DNA of 64,000 nucleotides from Atkinsonella hypoxylon (lineage: Eukaryota; Ascomycota; Sordariomycetes; Hypocreales; Clavicipitaceae), in assembly GCA_000729835.1 (NCBI GenBank), contig JFHB01000045.1, forward strand, positions 1 through 64,000, in the 5' to 3' direction. The position numbers and the translations under genes are program-made. Every line of letters begins with the position of its first letter. The stretch's first letter is position 1. Under the pieces are notes generated by a model. That model searched no databases. It was given only the letters and a program-made list of their open reading frames with translations, and was not told where the DNA came from. Positions 35,082 to 45,553 of this stretch are shown piece after piece.

Positions 35082-35131
<50 letters not shown>
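35082..35131. repeat. CTGCCTA heptanucleotide array, about 7 copies
   Basis: Tandem CTGCCTA units, followed by degraded CTGCTTACCTACTTAC copies. They lie in the leader or promoter of the mannosyltransferase gene. Confidence 0.9.
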
Positions 35132-35132
<1 letters not shown>

Positions 35133-35149
35133 TGCTTACCTACTTACCT

Positions 35150-35275
35150 GCTCCTTCATCAGCCCGTCTCTCCTGAACACATCAACCACTTCTCCTCGCC
35201 CTTCTCTCCTCTTGTCTCTCTTCTCTTCTAGTTTCTCATCTTCTCGCTCGCTTCTTCCTTCTACACCCCCGCTGG
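35150..35275 (+). promoter_or_regulatory. C/T-rich leader before the mannosyltransferase gene
   Basis: A strongly pyrimidine-biased stretch (TCTCCTCTTGTCTCTCTTCT and similar) just upstream of the ATG. Such CT-rich blocks are common around transcription starts of well-expressed filamentous-fungal genes. The transcription start itself is not visible. Confidence 0.5.
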
Positions 35276-35323
35276 CCAGATTCTAGAATTACTCTGCCGA
35301 CAGCCTGCAACCCACCATTCACC

Positions 35324-35573
35324 ATGGTGGCTGGCAATGCGCGATACGCGCGCTACGTCCTCGTCGCAGTATTTGTACGTGCACCACGATTTGGGGGCAT
35401 AGTTCACCTACCACCGGATTCGATTCTAATATAGACTTATACCCCTAGACTCTGCTCGTCTTCTACTTCATTTCGAGCTCCAAATACGACACAGTCTCCA
35501 TCCCCAGTAGCTTTGGCCGCACTGGCTCAAACGTGCAATCTGGAAATACCAACGGCCGCGCTGACACGCAGCA

Positions 35574-35608
<35 letters not shown>

Positions 35609-36765
35609 TCGAAAAGCCTAAAGCTAATGATGCAGGGAAGTCCAGTGGAATTCAGGGCACTGTGCCCCTCGCTCTGACTCCAGAGGATCCAGGCTGGGAC
35701 AATGACCTCATTGGGACTGCTCCAGGTCCACGCATGAACGCGACCTTCGTCACCTTGGCCCGTAACACCGACGTATGGGACATCGCTCGCTCCATTCGCC
35801 AAGTAGAGGACCGATTCAACAAACGATACAACTATGACTGGGTTTTTCTGAACGACCAGCCTTTTGACGAAACCTTCAAGGTTGTTACCACGTCCCTTGT
35901 CTCCGGCAAGACGCATTATGGAACGATCCCGAAGGAGCACTGGTCCTTCCCTGAGTGGATCGATCAGGACAAAGCCAAAAAGGTGCGCGAGGATATGGGT
36001 GAACGCAAGATTATTTACGGCGACTCCGTGAGCTACCGCCACATGTGCCGCTTCGAGTCCGGTTTCTTCTTCCGTCAGCCTCTCATGATGAATTACGAGT
36101 ACTATTGGCGCGTTGAGCCCTCCATCGAACTCTTCTGCGATATCCACTATGATCCTTTCCGAGTCATGCACGAGGGCAACAAGAAATACAGTTTTGTTCT
36201 CAGCTTGTACGAGTATGCCGAGACCATCAAGACTCTATGGGACAGCACCAAGAAATTCATGAAAAATCATCCTGAGCATATTGCCGAGGACAATTCGATG
36301 GGCTTCCTCAGTGACGATGGTGGCGACACCTACAATCTATGCCATTTCTGGTCCAACTTTGAGATTGGCAACCTCAACTGGCTGCGAAGCAAAGCCTACG
36401 TTGATTTCTTCGAGTCTCTCGATCAAGACGGTGGATTCTTCTACGAGCGATGGGGTGATGCACCAGTCCATTCTATTGCTGCAAGTCTCATGCTGAACAA
36501 GAGTCAAATCCATTTCTTCAATGATATTGCCTACTATCACGTTCCCTTCACCCATTGTCCCACTGGCCAGAAGGTTCGAACACAGCTCCGATGTCACTGC
36601 AACCCTAAGGATAACTTTGACTGGAAGGGCTATTCTTGTAAGTTCGAATTCTCACTCTCCAGGCGCGCGAAGGAGCTTAGTTATGTAACCGATATAGGTA
36701 CCTCGAGGTTTTTCGATCTGAATGGTATGACCCGGCCCGAGGGTTGGGAGAACCAAAAGGACTAA
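35324..36765 (+). CDS. GT15 alpha-1,2-mannosyltransferase (Kre2/Mnt1/Ktr family)
   Basis: Three exons: 35324-35374, 35449-36637 and 36698-36765, giving 435 residues. Donors are GTACGT and GTAAGT; acceptors are CCTAG and TATAG. A short cytoplasmic tail precedes a type II membrane anchor at about residues 11-25 (YVLVAVFTLLVFYFI). A stem with 12 consecutive Gln codons follows, then the GT15 catalytic domain: MNATFVTLARN, NYDWVFLNDQPFDE, the YWRVEPSIELFCDI block, YNLCHFWSNFEIGNL and the GGFFYERWGDAPVHS block. These Golgi enzymes use GDP-mannose to extend O- and N-linked mannans. The third exon is required to restore the C-terminal family sequence CTSRFFDLNGM. The second intron is 60 nt with no in-frame stop, so an unspliced reading stays open. 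Confidence 0.92.
35569..35604 (+). repeat. CAG/CAA polyglutamine tract (12 codons)
   Basis: Twelve consecutive Gln codons (eleven CAG, one CAA) lie in the stem region of the mannosyltransferase. The tract is likely to vary in length between strains. Confidence 0.9.
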
Positions 36766-37407
36766 GGTTGTCCAATATCAAAGGATGCGGTCTCGTTCTT
36801 TATTACATATACAGAGTACTTGGGTGAGCTATTCGAGAATGAGAATATTGTACCATAAATTGCGACCTTCGTTAGAGAAGGGTGCGGCCACAGTATGGCC
36901 GCTGGAGTCAGGACGACAGTCTTGTCGATTTCTCGACCTTGGCTAAATAGGCAGAAGGGTCATTCAATGAAAGACTGGAACGAACTGATCATGCGATCCA
37001 GTGAAGCAAAGAGGTAGGATGGAAAAAGGGGGGAAAAGTCAAGGACAAACAATAGGCGTTTGTATGGTTCGGTTTTGAGGGCTCTCTAGGGATGGATATG
37101 TATACTATGCTGTCCAAATTGACTCATTTTTGGAATATACGTTGATACGAGGGACGTCGCCTTTGCTACTTTTGTATGTCTTCTATCGTGTTACTCGACG
37201 CCTCTTGCTCTAAAAACGATGTAAGGTGTTTGTTGTTGTACATGACTGAGAAGCAAGAAAAATCCACAACGACGCGCTGCTAAGCCTGTGACAGATTATA
37301 TCTACAGTGTTGACATAGCTCCTTCATAGTTTGCCATTGAGTGGCCCCTGGTATGATGGCAAATCTAGGATTTGCCTTCTGGCCTTATCCCTCCTAGATA
37401 TGATGTC
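36766..37407. other. Convergent 3' spacer between the GT15 gene and the uS12m gene
   Basis: This 640 bp tail-to-tail spacer has no open frame worth calling and presumably holds both 3' untranslated regions. Confidence 0.6.
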
Positions 37408-37999
37408 TCAACCAACAGTAGCCTTCTTCGGTTTCTTAGTACCATATTTACTTCGACTCGTCGTTCTGTTCGCAACGCCCCCCTATACGCACAGAAAGAC
37501 GTCAGTCTCAGCTACCAGTCGCTTCTCCAAGACGCTCAAATCTCGCCCCACCCATGAAACTTACCAAGTCCAGCGCTCCTCTCACCAAGTGATATCTCAC
37601 GCCAGGACAATCCTGCGCTCTCCCACCCCGAACGAGAACCACACTGTGCTGCTGGATATTGTGCCCCTCGCCAGGTATGTACGCCGTCACGACCGCACCA
37701 GACGAGAGCTTCACACGCGCCGTCTTCCTCTCGCCGGAATTGGGCTTCTTGGGCCGGACGACGCCCACGCGGAGACACACGCCCTTGAGCGCAGGGCATT
37801 TGGTGTTCGAGAGGGCGGGCGAGACGGCGTGGCGAGCGCGCTTGCCCTTTCGGATACCCCGGAGGACTTGGTTCAGTGTTGCGCTCAGTGGCGTCGAGGT
37901 CGAGAAGGGCGCGGCGATGGTTCGGGGAAGGAGGGTTGATGGCGCGGCGGGTGTTGCGCGAGGCGCTGGGAAGAGACGGCGGAGGATGAAGCCGATCAT
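37408..37999 (-). CDS. mrps12: Mitochondrial small-subunit ribosomal protein uS12m
   Basis: Two exons: 37999-37565 and 37482-37408, giving 169 residues. The donor is GTAAGT and the acceptor GTATAG. The N-terminal 45 residues are Arg/Ser/Pro-rich without acidic residues, as in a mitochondrial targeting sequence. The uS12 core follows: TLNQVLRGIRKGKRA, CPALKGVCLRVGVVRPKKPN, SGERKTARVKLSSG, AYIPGEGHNIQQHSVVLVRG and GVRYHLVRGALDL. The second exon supplies the conserved tail TSRSKYGTKKPKK. uS12 lines the decoding site of the small ribosomal subunit. The gene is divergent from the acyl-CoA dehydrogenase gene, another mitochondrial protein, with 870 bp between starts. Confidence 0.93.
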
Positions 38000-38868
38000 C
38001 TTGAAGGGCTTGGGGTGTTGTGATCGGGGTGAGGTTTTGGCAAACTTGAACTTGATGGATTGGGGATCTTGGGCTTGGAAGTCACGTGCTGGCGGGTGGT
38101 CGGTAGTACTTTTAGCACGCCCCCTTTGATGCATTTCTGAGCCTTTTTTTTTTTTTTCTATAAAGGGCAAGGTTGTGCCTTTATAAGGTGAGCGGACAAC
38201 TTTGTCTGAAGTGGCTTATTTCGCCTTTGCGAGGGGACTCTTCCCGCGGCAAAGGGACGTCTGTAAATACACGGTTGCGGGACTTTCCATTCAATTCATC
38301 CCTTGCCGCGAAGGCACAGGGTTAACGAATAAGGGGCTACCAATTCATTGGGTACTTTAATCTACGCAGGAACCTTATGTCTAGGCTTGGCAAGATACTT
38401 TCGACTTGGTATTTCCTCTGGTGAGATGCTAGGTACTCCTAAGCTTGATGACTATGCGTGCAAGTGCCGCTCCTGATTGGTCCACAGGGCATTCGGGATA
38501 CACTCAAGGAAGGGAGTGCTGTCGCCGTCACATGCCGCCGATTACCACTGGCCTGTCAACCCCAGGAATCAATGGCTTCATCCCGTCCAGACCCCACCAT
38601 GGTTATCCTCGGCATAGCCAACCACAGTCGACAAGGGTGTGCCAAAGGTTCGACCACAAACGACAGACTTCAATTTTGCGCCAACTCTGCTCATTTTCCA
38701 AACCACCACTACTTGACTCTCGCGTCATAAGCCAGTTACGTCCCGTCCAGCGTGGGTCCAGCATCCCTCAATTGTGGCGAACAATTCGCCCTCCTCACCC
38801 TCTCTCACCGACCACAACGCTCCGTGAAACCAGCACCCTCCGAAAATAAACCCCAAATCAAGAAAAAA
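38000..38868. other. Divergent promoter spacer, uS12m and acyl-CoA dehydrogenase
   Basis: No gene is seen in this 870 bp spacer. A T-run lies near 38145-38158. The two flanking genes encode mitochondrial proteins, so shared regulation is possible but not shown. Confidence 0.55.
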
Positions 38869-40285
38869 ATGTCCTCCTTCTCAAGAGTCCTGAGACCGGC
38901 CTTTCGAGGCTCAAAGGGTCTTGCCAGCGTTGCCACCGGCCGAGTAGCAGCCCGGCCGACAGCTCCCACTATGAACCTGTAAGTCCTAGTCCTACCCGCC
39001 ATCGCAGAACCAGAACAAGCATGGCTAAGGCTAAACCAATGCGATTCGATCGGCAATCCTCAGCGCCCGCCCTCTCTCCACCACATCTGCCCGCCGCTCC
39101 GCAACAATGGACATCACAGACATCCCGCCCACGCCCATCAGCCACCTCTCCGAGGTCGAGGCCGCCATGGCCGAGTCCGTAAGGAAGTTCGCCAGCGAGG
39201 TCGTCCTGCCCCGGGCGCGGGACATGGACGAGGCAGAGAACATGGACCCCGGCATCATCCGGCAGCTCTTCGAGCAGGGCCTCATGGGCGTGGAGATCCC
39301 CGAGGAGTACGGCGGCGCAGGCATGAACTTCACCTCTGCCATCATCGGCATCGAGGAGCTCGCCCGGGCGGACCCCAGCGTCAGCGTCCTGGTCGACGTG
39401 CACAACACGCTGTGCAACACCGCCGTCCTCAAGTACGGCTCCCCGACCATCAGAAACAAGTGGCTCCCCAAGCTGGCCACCGACACCCTGGCCTCCTTCT
39501 GCCTGTCCGAGCCGGTGTCCGGCTCCGACGCCTTCGCCATGGCCACCCGCGCCGAAGAGACGGCAGACGGGTTCAAGATCAACGGCGGCAAGATGTGGAT
39601 CACCAACGCCAACGAGGCCGACTTCTTCATCGTCTTCGCCAACCTCGACCCTGCCAAGGGCTACCGCGGCATCACCGCCTTCGTCGTCGAGAAGAACACG
39701 CCCGGCTTCTCCATCGCCAAGAAGGAGAAGAAGCTGGGCATCCGCGCCAGCAGCACCTGCGTCCTCAGCTTCGACGACGTCCTCGTCCCCAAGGAGAACC
39801 TCCTCGGCGAGCGCGGCCAGGGCTACAAGTACGCCATCAGCATCCTCAACGAGGGCCGCATCGGCATCGCCGCCCAAATGACCGGCCTCGCGCTCGGCGC
39901 CTTCGACAACGCCGTCCGGTACGTCTGGAACGACCGCAAGCAGTTTGGCTCGCTTGTCGGCGAATTCCAGGGCATGCAGCACCAGATTGCGCAGTCGTAC
40001 ACGGAAATCGCGGCCGCTCGCGCCCTGGTCTACAACGCCGCGCGCAAGAAGGAGGCGGGCGAGGATTTCGTCAAGGACGCCGCCATGGCCAAGCTGTACT
40101 CCTCCCAGGTGGCCGGTCGCGTCTCCGGCTTGGCGGTCGAGTGGATGGGCGGCATGGGCTTTGTGCGTGAGGGCCTGGCCGAGAAGTACTGGCGTGATAG
40201 CAAGATTGGCGCCATTTACGAGGGGACCAGTAACATTCAGCTGAACACCATTGCTAAATTGTTGCAGAAGGAGTATACTGCTTAA
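38869..40285 (+). CDS. Mitochondrial acyl-CoA dehydrogenase (short/branched-chain type)
   Basis: Two exons: 38869-38978 and 39064-40285, giving 443 residues. The donor is GTAAGT and the acceptor CTCAG. The first 55 residues, rich in Arg, Ser, Ala and Thr (for example LARPLSTTSARRSA), form a mitochondrial presequence. The acyl-CoA dehydrogenase body follows: the YGGAGMNF region, CLSEPVSGSDAFAM, KMWITNANEADFF, the LGIRASSTC region, LLGERGQGYKYA and the C-terminal YEGTSNIQLNTIAK with catalytic base E423. The enzyme oxidises acyl-CoA to enoyl-CoA with FAD and passes electrons to ETF. Closest resemblance is to ACADSB-type short/branched-chain enzymes, which points to isoleucine/valine or short-chain fatty-acid breakdown; substrate preference cannot be proved here. 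Codons are strongly C-ending, unlike most neighbours, which suggests high expression. Confidence 0.92.
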
Positions 40286-40956
40286 GAGGAAATGAGCATG
40301 GCTGGTAACGGAGGACACGATACATCTGGTACCATTTTTTTGCAATGCAGATCATGTGCTGTTGCGCAAAGATTTGAGGCAAGTAAATAAAATGAGAACA
40401 TGAAAAAAATTTAAAAAATAAAAATAAAAATAAACGAAACCGCTTAGATGTTGTCCGTAAAGGTCATTTTCCCCATTTCAAAAGAACCTACGTCATGTAA
40501 TGATGCCACTAGGGTTGGATGGAATATGTTCTATTAAGTAATTGATTCTATCCACGCTGCGATTGACATCTCGCTTTCAAATCACCTCTTACCACGCATA
40601 GACCGCCCACGTCACCAGCCACCTCATTGCTCCTCTGCCTGCAAAAATGCAAAAGAAGGCTTATGTCCACAGTCAATAAGTCGAGGTCAAGATAGCGAGC
40701 GTCTTGTCAAAAAGAGCCGTCTTCCACAAGCTTCTCGTCACCCCCCACCCCTTCAAAGGGGAAAATAAATAAATAAATGGATCTGTAAACCCAATTTGAA
40801 GACTACGGAGAAATATTTCTTAACCCCCTTCCGCGCTAGTCTCTCCATTTCGTTATCCAGTTGAATTTAGAACTCCTCAGATGCATGCGTCGTCGGCGCC
40901 TCGGAATCCGCAGCCAATGGGATTATTCATGCTCTAACCACATGTTTTCCCATTCC
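40286..40956. other. Convergent 3' spacer between the acyl-CoA dehydrogenase gene and pkc1
   Basis: An A-rich 670 bp spacer (AAATAAA-type stretches near 40385-40435 and 40765-40780) between two converging genes. It presumably holds both 3' untranslated regions and polyadenylation signals. Confidence 0.6.
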
Positions 40957-43900
40957 TCATTCAAAGTCCGCAGTGTAAGAGAAGCCACGGAATTCCTCTT
41001 GCATCGCTTGTGAGAGAACTGGCGAAAAAAAGTTAGAGTTTGAACGACAACAAGACCGCAATGGCAGGTGAGAAACATACCAGACTGCACAGGTGTAAGG
41101 ACAGGAGTGACGCTGGTGAATTCGGAATCAAAGTTACTGGTATCCGTTGGGTTTTTAATGCTTGGCTTAAATGGTGGTTCAACTCGCTTGTGGTAGATGT
41201 CATCCCAGTTAATGTTCCGGAAGAAGGGTTGGCTCATGACTTCTTGAGCATCCGTGGGCCCGCTTCCGAGTCGCGCCTCAGGCTCTCGAGTGAGCAGCTT
41301 TTGCAGGATTGAGACCGAGTCTCGAGGCATGTGAATTGGATATAGTGGCTCATCAGCTAGAATTGCATCATATATCTCATCTTCGTCCTCGCCACGGAAA
41401 GGTGACTGCTGCAAAAGCATTTGATATATCAGCACGCCGAATGCCCACCAATCGACTGCCCTGCCGTATTTCTTATCCAGCAAGATCTGAGGCGTGTCAG
41501 TAAAACGAGCTTAGCGAGCATTGTCCCGAATACCGCAAGGTCGAATAAAGAGCTAATGAACTTACTTCTGGTGCCATGAACTCGGGGGTGCCGCAAAATG
41601 TACTGGTTGTTGAACCATACCACATATCCTCCTTGCAAAGACCATAATCAGCAACCTTGATATGACCATCCAAAGTCAACATGATGTTGTCCAATTTAAG
41701 ATCTCGGTAAACGACTCCATTCTCGTGGAAGTACTTGAGAGCGAGACAGACTTCGGCAGCATAGAATCTGATGTTGGAAAGAACAAGCATTAGAATGTAA
41801 ATTACCAGAAAAAAAAAAAAAGGTCTGCGAGGGGCTATAGACTTACTGGGCTCGCTTAGTTCCAAACTGTCCTCGCTGAATGTGAAGCATCAAGTCACCT
41901 CCGCTAACATACTCCATGACGAAGTACACTCTGGTCTCTGTTTGGAAACAGGCATGCAGGTTGGTCAGGAACGGGTGCCTTTCCTTGTTCGCAATGATAA
42001 AGACACGCTTCTCGGACCTCATACTTTCGACTTCATCATTCTCAATGATGAACTCCTTCTTGAGCACCTTAATGGCATATAATTTCTTCGACCGCTTAGT
42101 TTCCGCGAGCATAACTTTTCCAAAATTTCCTTTACCCAAAACTGCAAGGAAATTGAAGTGGTCCAATCCAATCCTTTGACCGGTACCAGGATCAGTATGA
42201 AGAGGCAGTTGTTTCCCTTGACCGGTGACGACCCCAGATGGTGGTCGTTGAGATAGCGAAACTTCCGGTTTAGAGACAGAGGCAACAGGTTGGTAGGTTT
42301 GTTGAGCAGGTGGTTGCTGCTGTTGAACGGGAGGCCGCACCTGAGCTGGCGGCGGAGTAGAGTATGTCTGGCTGACAGGAGCATAATCCGCAGGATTGTA
42401 ACGACGTTGCTGAGGCTGGCTGCCATACTGATTAGCATAGGCGTCACTTTGCTGCTGGTGGTCGTAGCCCCCATATCGGCCGTAGTCTGACTGTCTCTGT
42501 CCCTGATTTGCTGTCACCCCTGACATGGCAGCTGCAGCTGCCGCAGCCGCGTTATTCGACGGTTCCCGGTTTGGTGCAGGAGGTCTATGCTGTGTCGGTG
42601 AAGTCGGCTGATTGCTATACATAGCTTTAGCTGCTTCAGTTGCCTCAGCAGATGGTGAACCTGCCGTCACAATGCTGCCAACGTAAGTAGCAGACGATGA
42701 AGGAGTCGGGCTTGTCGGACTTGGCCGGCTGCCGCCAGACCGCAAGGTCCTGTCCGACATGGATGATGCCTTAGCTTGTCTCTGTTTCTGGGAACGTATA
42801 CCTTCCAGAATCTGGTTGGCAACAGCCATAGACATGCCACAGAAGTCGGGAACCAAGTGTGCGCAGTGTGCATGACAGGTGAGACCACATTCTGTACGTG
42901 AATTGGGTTAGTAACACTCAAGAGGAATGTACGTACTGTTATTAAAAGAAGTTAGGTTGTTAAATATACCTGAGCATTTTCTACAGTTCTTCTTTCCAAA
43001 CGGTAGAATATAACCACAGTGACAGCACCAGTTGGCTGTCATGTTCGAAAAAGGCTGGAACCTGTGAGGAATGCGATGATTGATCTTTTCTTCGTCAGGA
43101 TCTGTCTCGGCATTGCTCTTGCTGATACACTTGGTCACAACGCTCTGGTAACATTTAGTGTGACAAGTGTACTTGCAGTCCTCGCACTGCATGCCAGCAG
43201 AGTATTTGAGGAAGTCGCCGCAGAGAGCACAGCGCATAATGTTATAGAACTGATGTTGGACAAACTTATGACCATACATTTCGTGCACCTCCTCCTTGCG
43301 CTGTCGGACAGCACCTTTTCGACCCAGACCAAGATCAACTGGCCGACGATCCTTATTCTGTTTCATGAAGCTCATTTGAAGTTGAATTTGTCCTGTAGGT
43401 TCCAGATTGAACCAGGCGTCAATAGGACACGTGTTGATCTGAGGTTGAGGAACATGAGGTGGCGGCCCTCCGCTGTAGGTACTGGGATCAGAACCCCCGA
43501 ACCCGCCTTGGGTTGGGCTCATGGGAAATTGTCCTGGCGGAGATGATGGCGTTCCCATTTGGTCTGCCGATACCCAGCCAGAATTGTTCATCTCTGCCTC
43601 GATCCTCTTTCTGCGCATTTCTTCCACAATGTCGGAGATGCGTACCCAGAGCAGACCGATAGGCATTGGATGCTCGCTGGGTTTGTCATATACGGTAAGC
43701 TCAATCTCGTTGGCTTTGTCGACTTCGATTGTATGATACTCGGCATCCCATCGATCATTTCGAGAGGCCTTTGTACGAGCAACTACTGAATCTTCGACTT
43801 TGACGGTAATAAACGTTTCAGGTCCTCGGGAGAGGCGACCTGTGGCAGCATGATCCACATCCTTGACAGCCATGACGCGAATCGACAATTGACCACTAAG

Positions 43901-44854
43901 CGGTTTCCGCAGATTCGGAGTGTTAATCGAGTCATCTGTATGAAGTGTATTAGTACTTGCGGATCATGGAGCAGCTTGTCAGCAAAGGTTGGCAAAGGTT
44001 GGCAACGTACCGTCTTGGGCATCGGCAGAGTCCATGTCTATATGTAATTCCTCATATCTCTTGAGAGCCTGCTTCAATAATACAATCTTCTGCTTGCTTT
44101 CGATCCGGCGACCTGCAGCGACTGCCTTGCTCCGTCTATCTCCCTCCATGCCATAAAGCTGGACCATTTTTTCAACACCCTTAAGATACTGCTCCTCAAC
44201 ATTGAGCTTGAACTGAATTTGAGAAAGCATTAGCTGGATCCGAGGACCCAGGTATGGCGAGTCATATTTGATCAAGTCTAGTAGAATCTAGCGTCAGAAA
44301 AATTTCATGATGAGATAAGCAGAGAGTCGTCATGATGCCACAGAACTTTCATTGGGTGAGAACCAACTGCTCAGCTAGCTTGAAGGGGGGGGGGGGGGGG
44401 GGGGGTAACATGACGAACCTAGTTTTGTGAAATTCGGCCTAGCTTTGGGCACACCAGCACCTGGTTCCTGGGGCGCGTAAGGATGCCGAGGAGGCATTAA
44501 ATCTCCATGTTGACCAATCTGACTATACGGCGCCGTGCCATAACCTCCTTGGTCTGCTCCCCAAGAGGCGGAGGGATCCTTGGGCGGGGGGAGAGGAGCG
44601 CCATCATCTGCAACAGCATTGCCGCCGAGGGACAACTCCTCGACGCCTTGTCCTACATGTTTCATCTGAATACCTCGGAGCGTTTCCTCGAAGAATTTCA
44701 AATTTCGGCGGCCTTCTTTTAGTTGGGCTTCAAGTCGAGAGCGGACGGCTTCATTGGCGGTCTGCGAGCGCATAAGCTGGGCGCCATTGATAAGGTTCTT
44801 TTCGCGTTCAATCTTCTTATAAATGTCTTGGATTTTCTTTTCGTCTTCGCCCAT
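40957..44854 (-). CDS. pkc1: Protein kinase C (Pkc1), cell-wall-integrity kinase
   Basis: Seven exons: 44854-44419, 44277-44011, 43935-42970, 42891-41847, 41767-41566, 41486-41081 and 41018-40957, giving 1127 residues. Two HR1 Rho-binding regions come first (about 1-75 and 146-225). A C2-like domain follows (about 250-375), then two C1 domains (H457-C504 and H525-C575, HX12CX2C pattern) and a Gln/Pro-rich linker. The kinase domain starts near 803 with GKGNFG, K832, YRDLKLDN with catalytic D927, and DYG instead of DFG (945-947), a variant known in fungal Pkc1. The activation loop is TSTFCGTPEFMAPE. The tail has the turn motif TPVLTPVQS and hydrophobic motif FRGFSY. Pkc1 is activated by Rho1 and drives the MAPK cell-wall-integrity cascade. 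Intron 1 contains a 21-nt C-run on the coding strand. The start MGEDEKKIQ matches orthologues, though the frame is open 178 codons farther upstream. Confidence 0.95.
44385..44405. repeat. Poly-G run of 21 (poly-C on the coding strand) in pkc1 intron 1
   Basis: An uninterrupted run of 21 G, 13 nt downstream of the intron 1 donor. It is prone to length error in sequencing and replication. Confidence 0.85.
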
Positions 44855-45017
44855 GGCGTGCAAGAGATATAGCGCGATGCGTACGCGCTGGACGAATAGT
44901 GGAAAGACAGGGTTGAGATCGAGGGGCTGCTGACCGCCAGCAGCGGGAGAAGAGGGATCCGCGTGGGGTTGAAATTTAGAACCCGGCTGAAAGCAAGGAC
45001 TGCTGCTTGCTGCTTTG

Positions 45018-45042
45018 GAGAGAGAGAGAGAGAGAGAGAGAG
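45018..45042. repeat. GA microsatellite in the pkc1 leader
   Basis: About twelve GA units (CT on the pkc1 coding strand), 165-190 bp upstream of the pkc1 ATG. Confidence 0.9.
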
Positions 45043-45492
45043 CTCCTCTGCCACACGAAGAAGTAAGCGAGGATTCGAGACTAGGCGGAAGAGAGGCAAC
45101 GGAAAACGGTAGGGTATGCGCGGATGCGTGGTCGAGGCCGTGGAGGGAAAGGGACGAAAGTGAGTGGGTTGTTTTGGGGTTTGGTGGGTGGGAAGATGTC
45201 GTCAGTGACGAAGTGAGTGGGAGGAGGGGTCTGGTCTGTCTTTGGCTGGGTGCTTTGGCTGGTGCTTTCAGCGGCGCTTTTCGCTGTGCTGTCCTGTGCT
45301 GTCCTGTGCTGTCCTGTGCTGTGCCGCGCTGTGCGTTACTGTGCGTTGCTGTGCGTTGCGATGCGTTACTGCTCTTGGAATTTCTCATTCATCATGCTCA
45401 TACTCATACTCACATCATGCTCATGCTCATCGAATCTCCATCCCATCTTAATCCTATCGATCGATTCTGCACTGTACACTACGCCATCTGCT

Positions 45493-45495
<3 letters not shown>

Positions 45496-45551
<56 letters not shown>
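45496..45551. repeat. Compound (CT)n(TA)n microsatellite
   Basis: About 18 CT units are followed directly by about nine TA units, roughly 650 bp upstream of the pkc1 ATG. Confidence 0.92.

Positions 45552-45553
<2 letters not shown>

Larger units (their letters stand above)
33593..35323. other. Shared divergent promoter region of pat1 and the GT15 gene
   Basis: No gene is seen here. It contains a C-run of 12 (34196-34207), CCTAGGTA/TACCTAGG motifs (34340-34372, 34549-34563, 34830-34880), a CTGCCTA heptamer array (about 35082-35131) and a strong C/T-rich leader (35150-35275) directly before the mannosyltransferase start. Confidence 0.6.

Noticed and set aside
35527..36171. 214-codon minus frame with a poly-Leu end
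   Set aside because: It is antisense to the GT15 gene; the poly-Leu comes from the CAG repeat.
39412..40170. 252-codon plus-strand frame rich in Arg, His and Gln
   Set aside because: It is a shifted reading frame inside the acyl-CoA dehydrogenase exon.
38969..40345. 458-codon minus-strand open frame
   Set aside because: It lies exactly antisense to the acyl-CoA dehydrogenase gene; its openness and Gly/Ala/Val/Asp-rich composition follow from that gene's C-ending codons.
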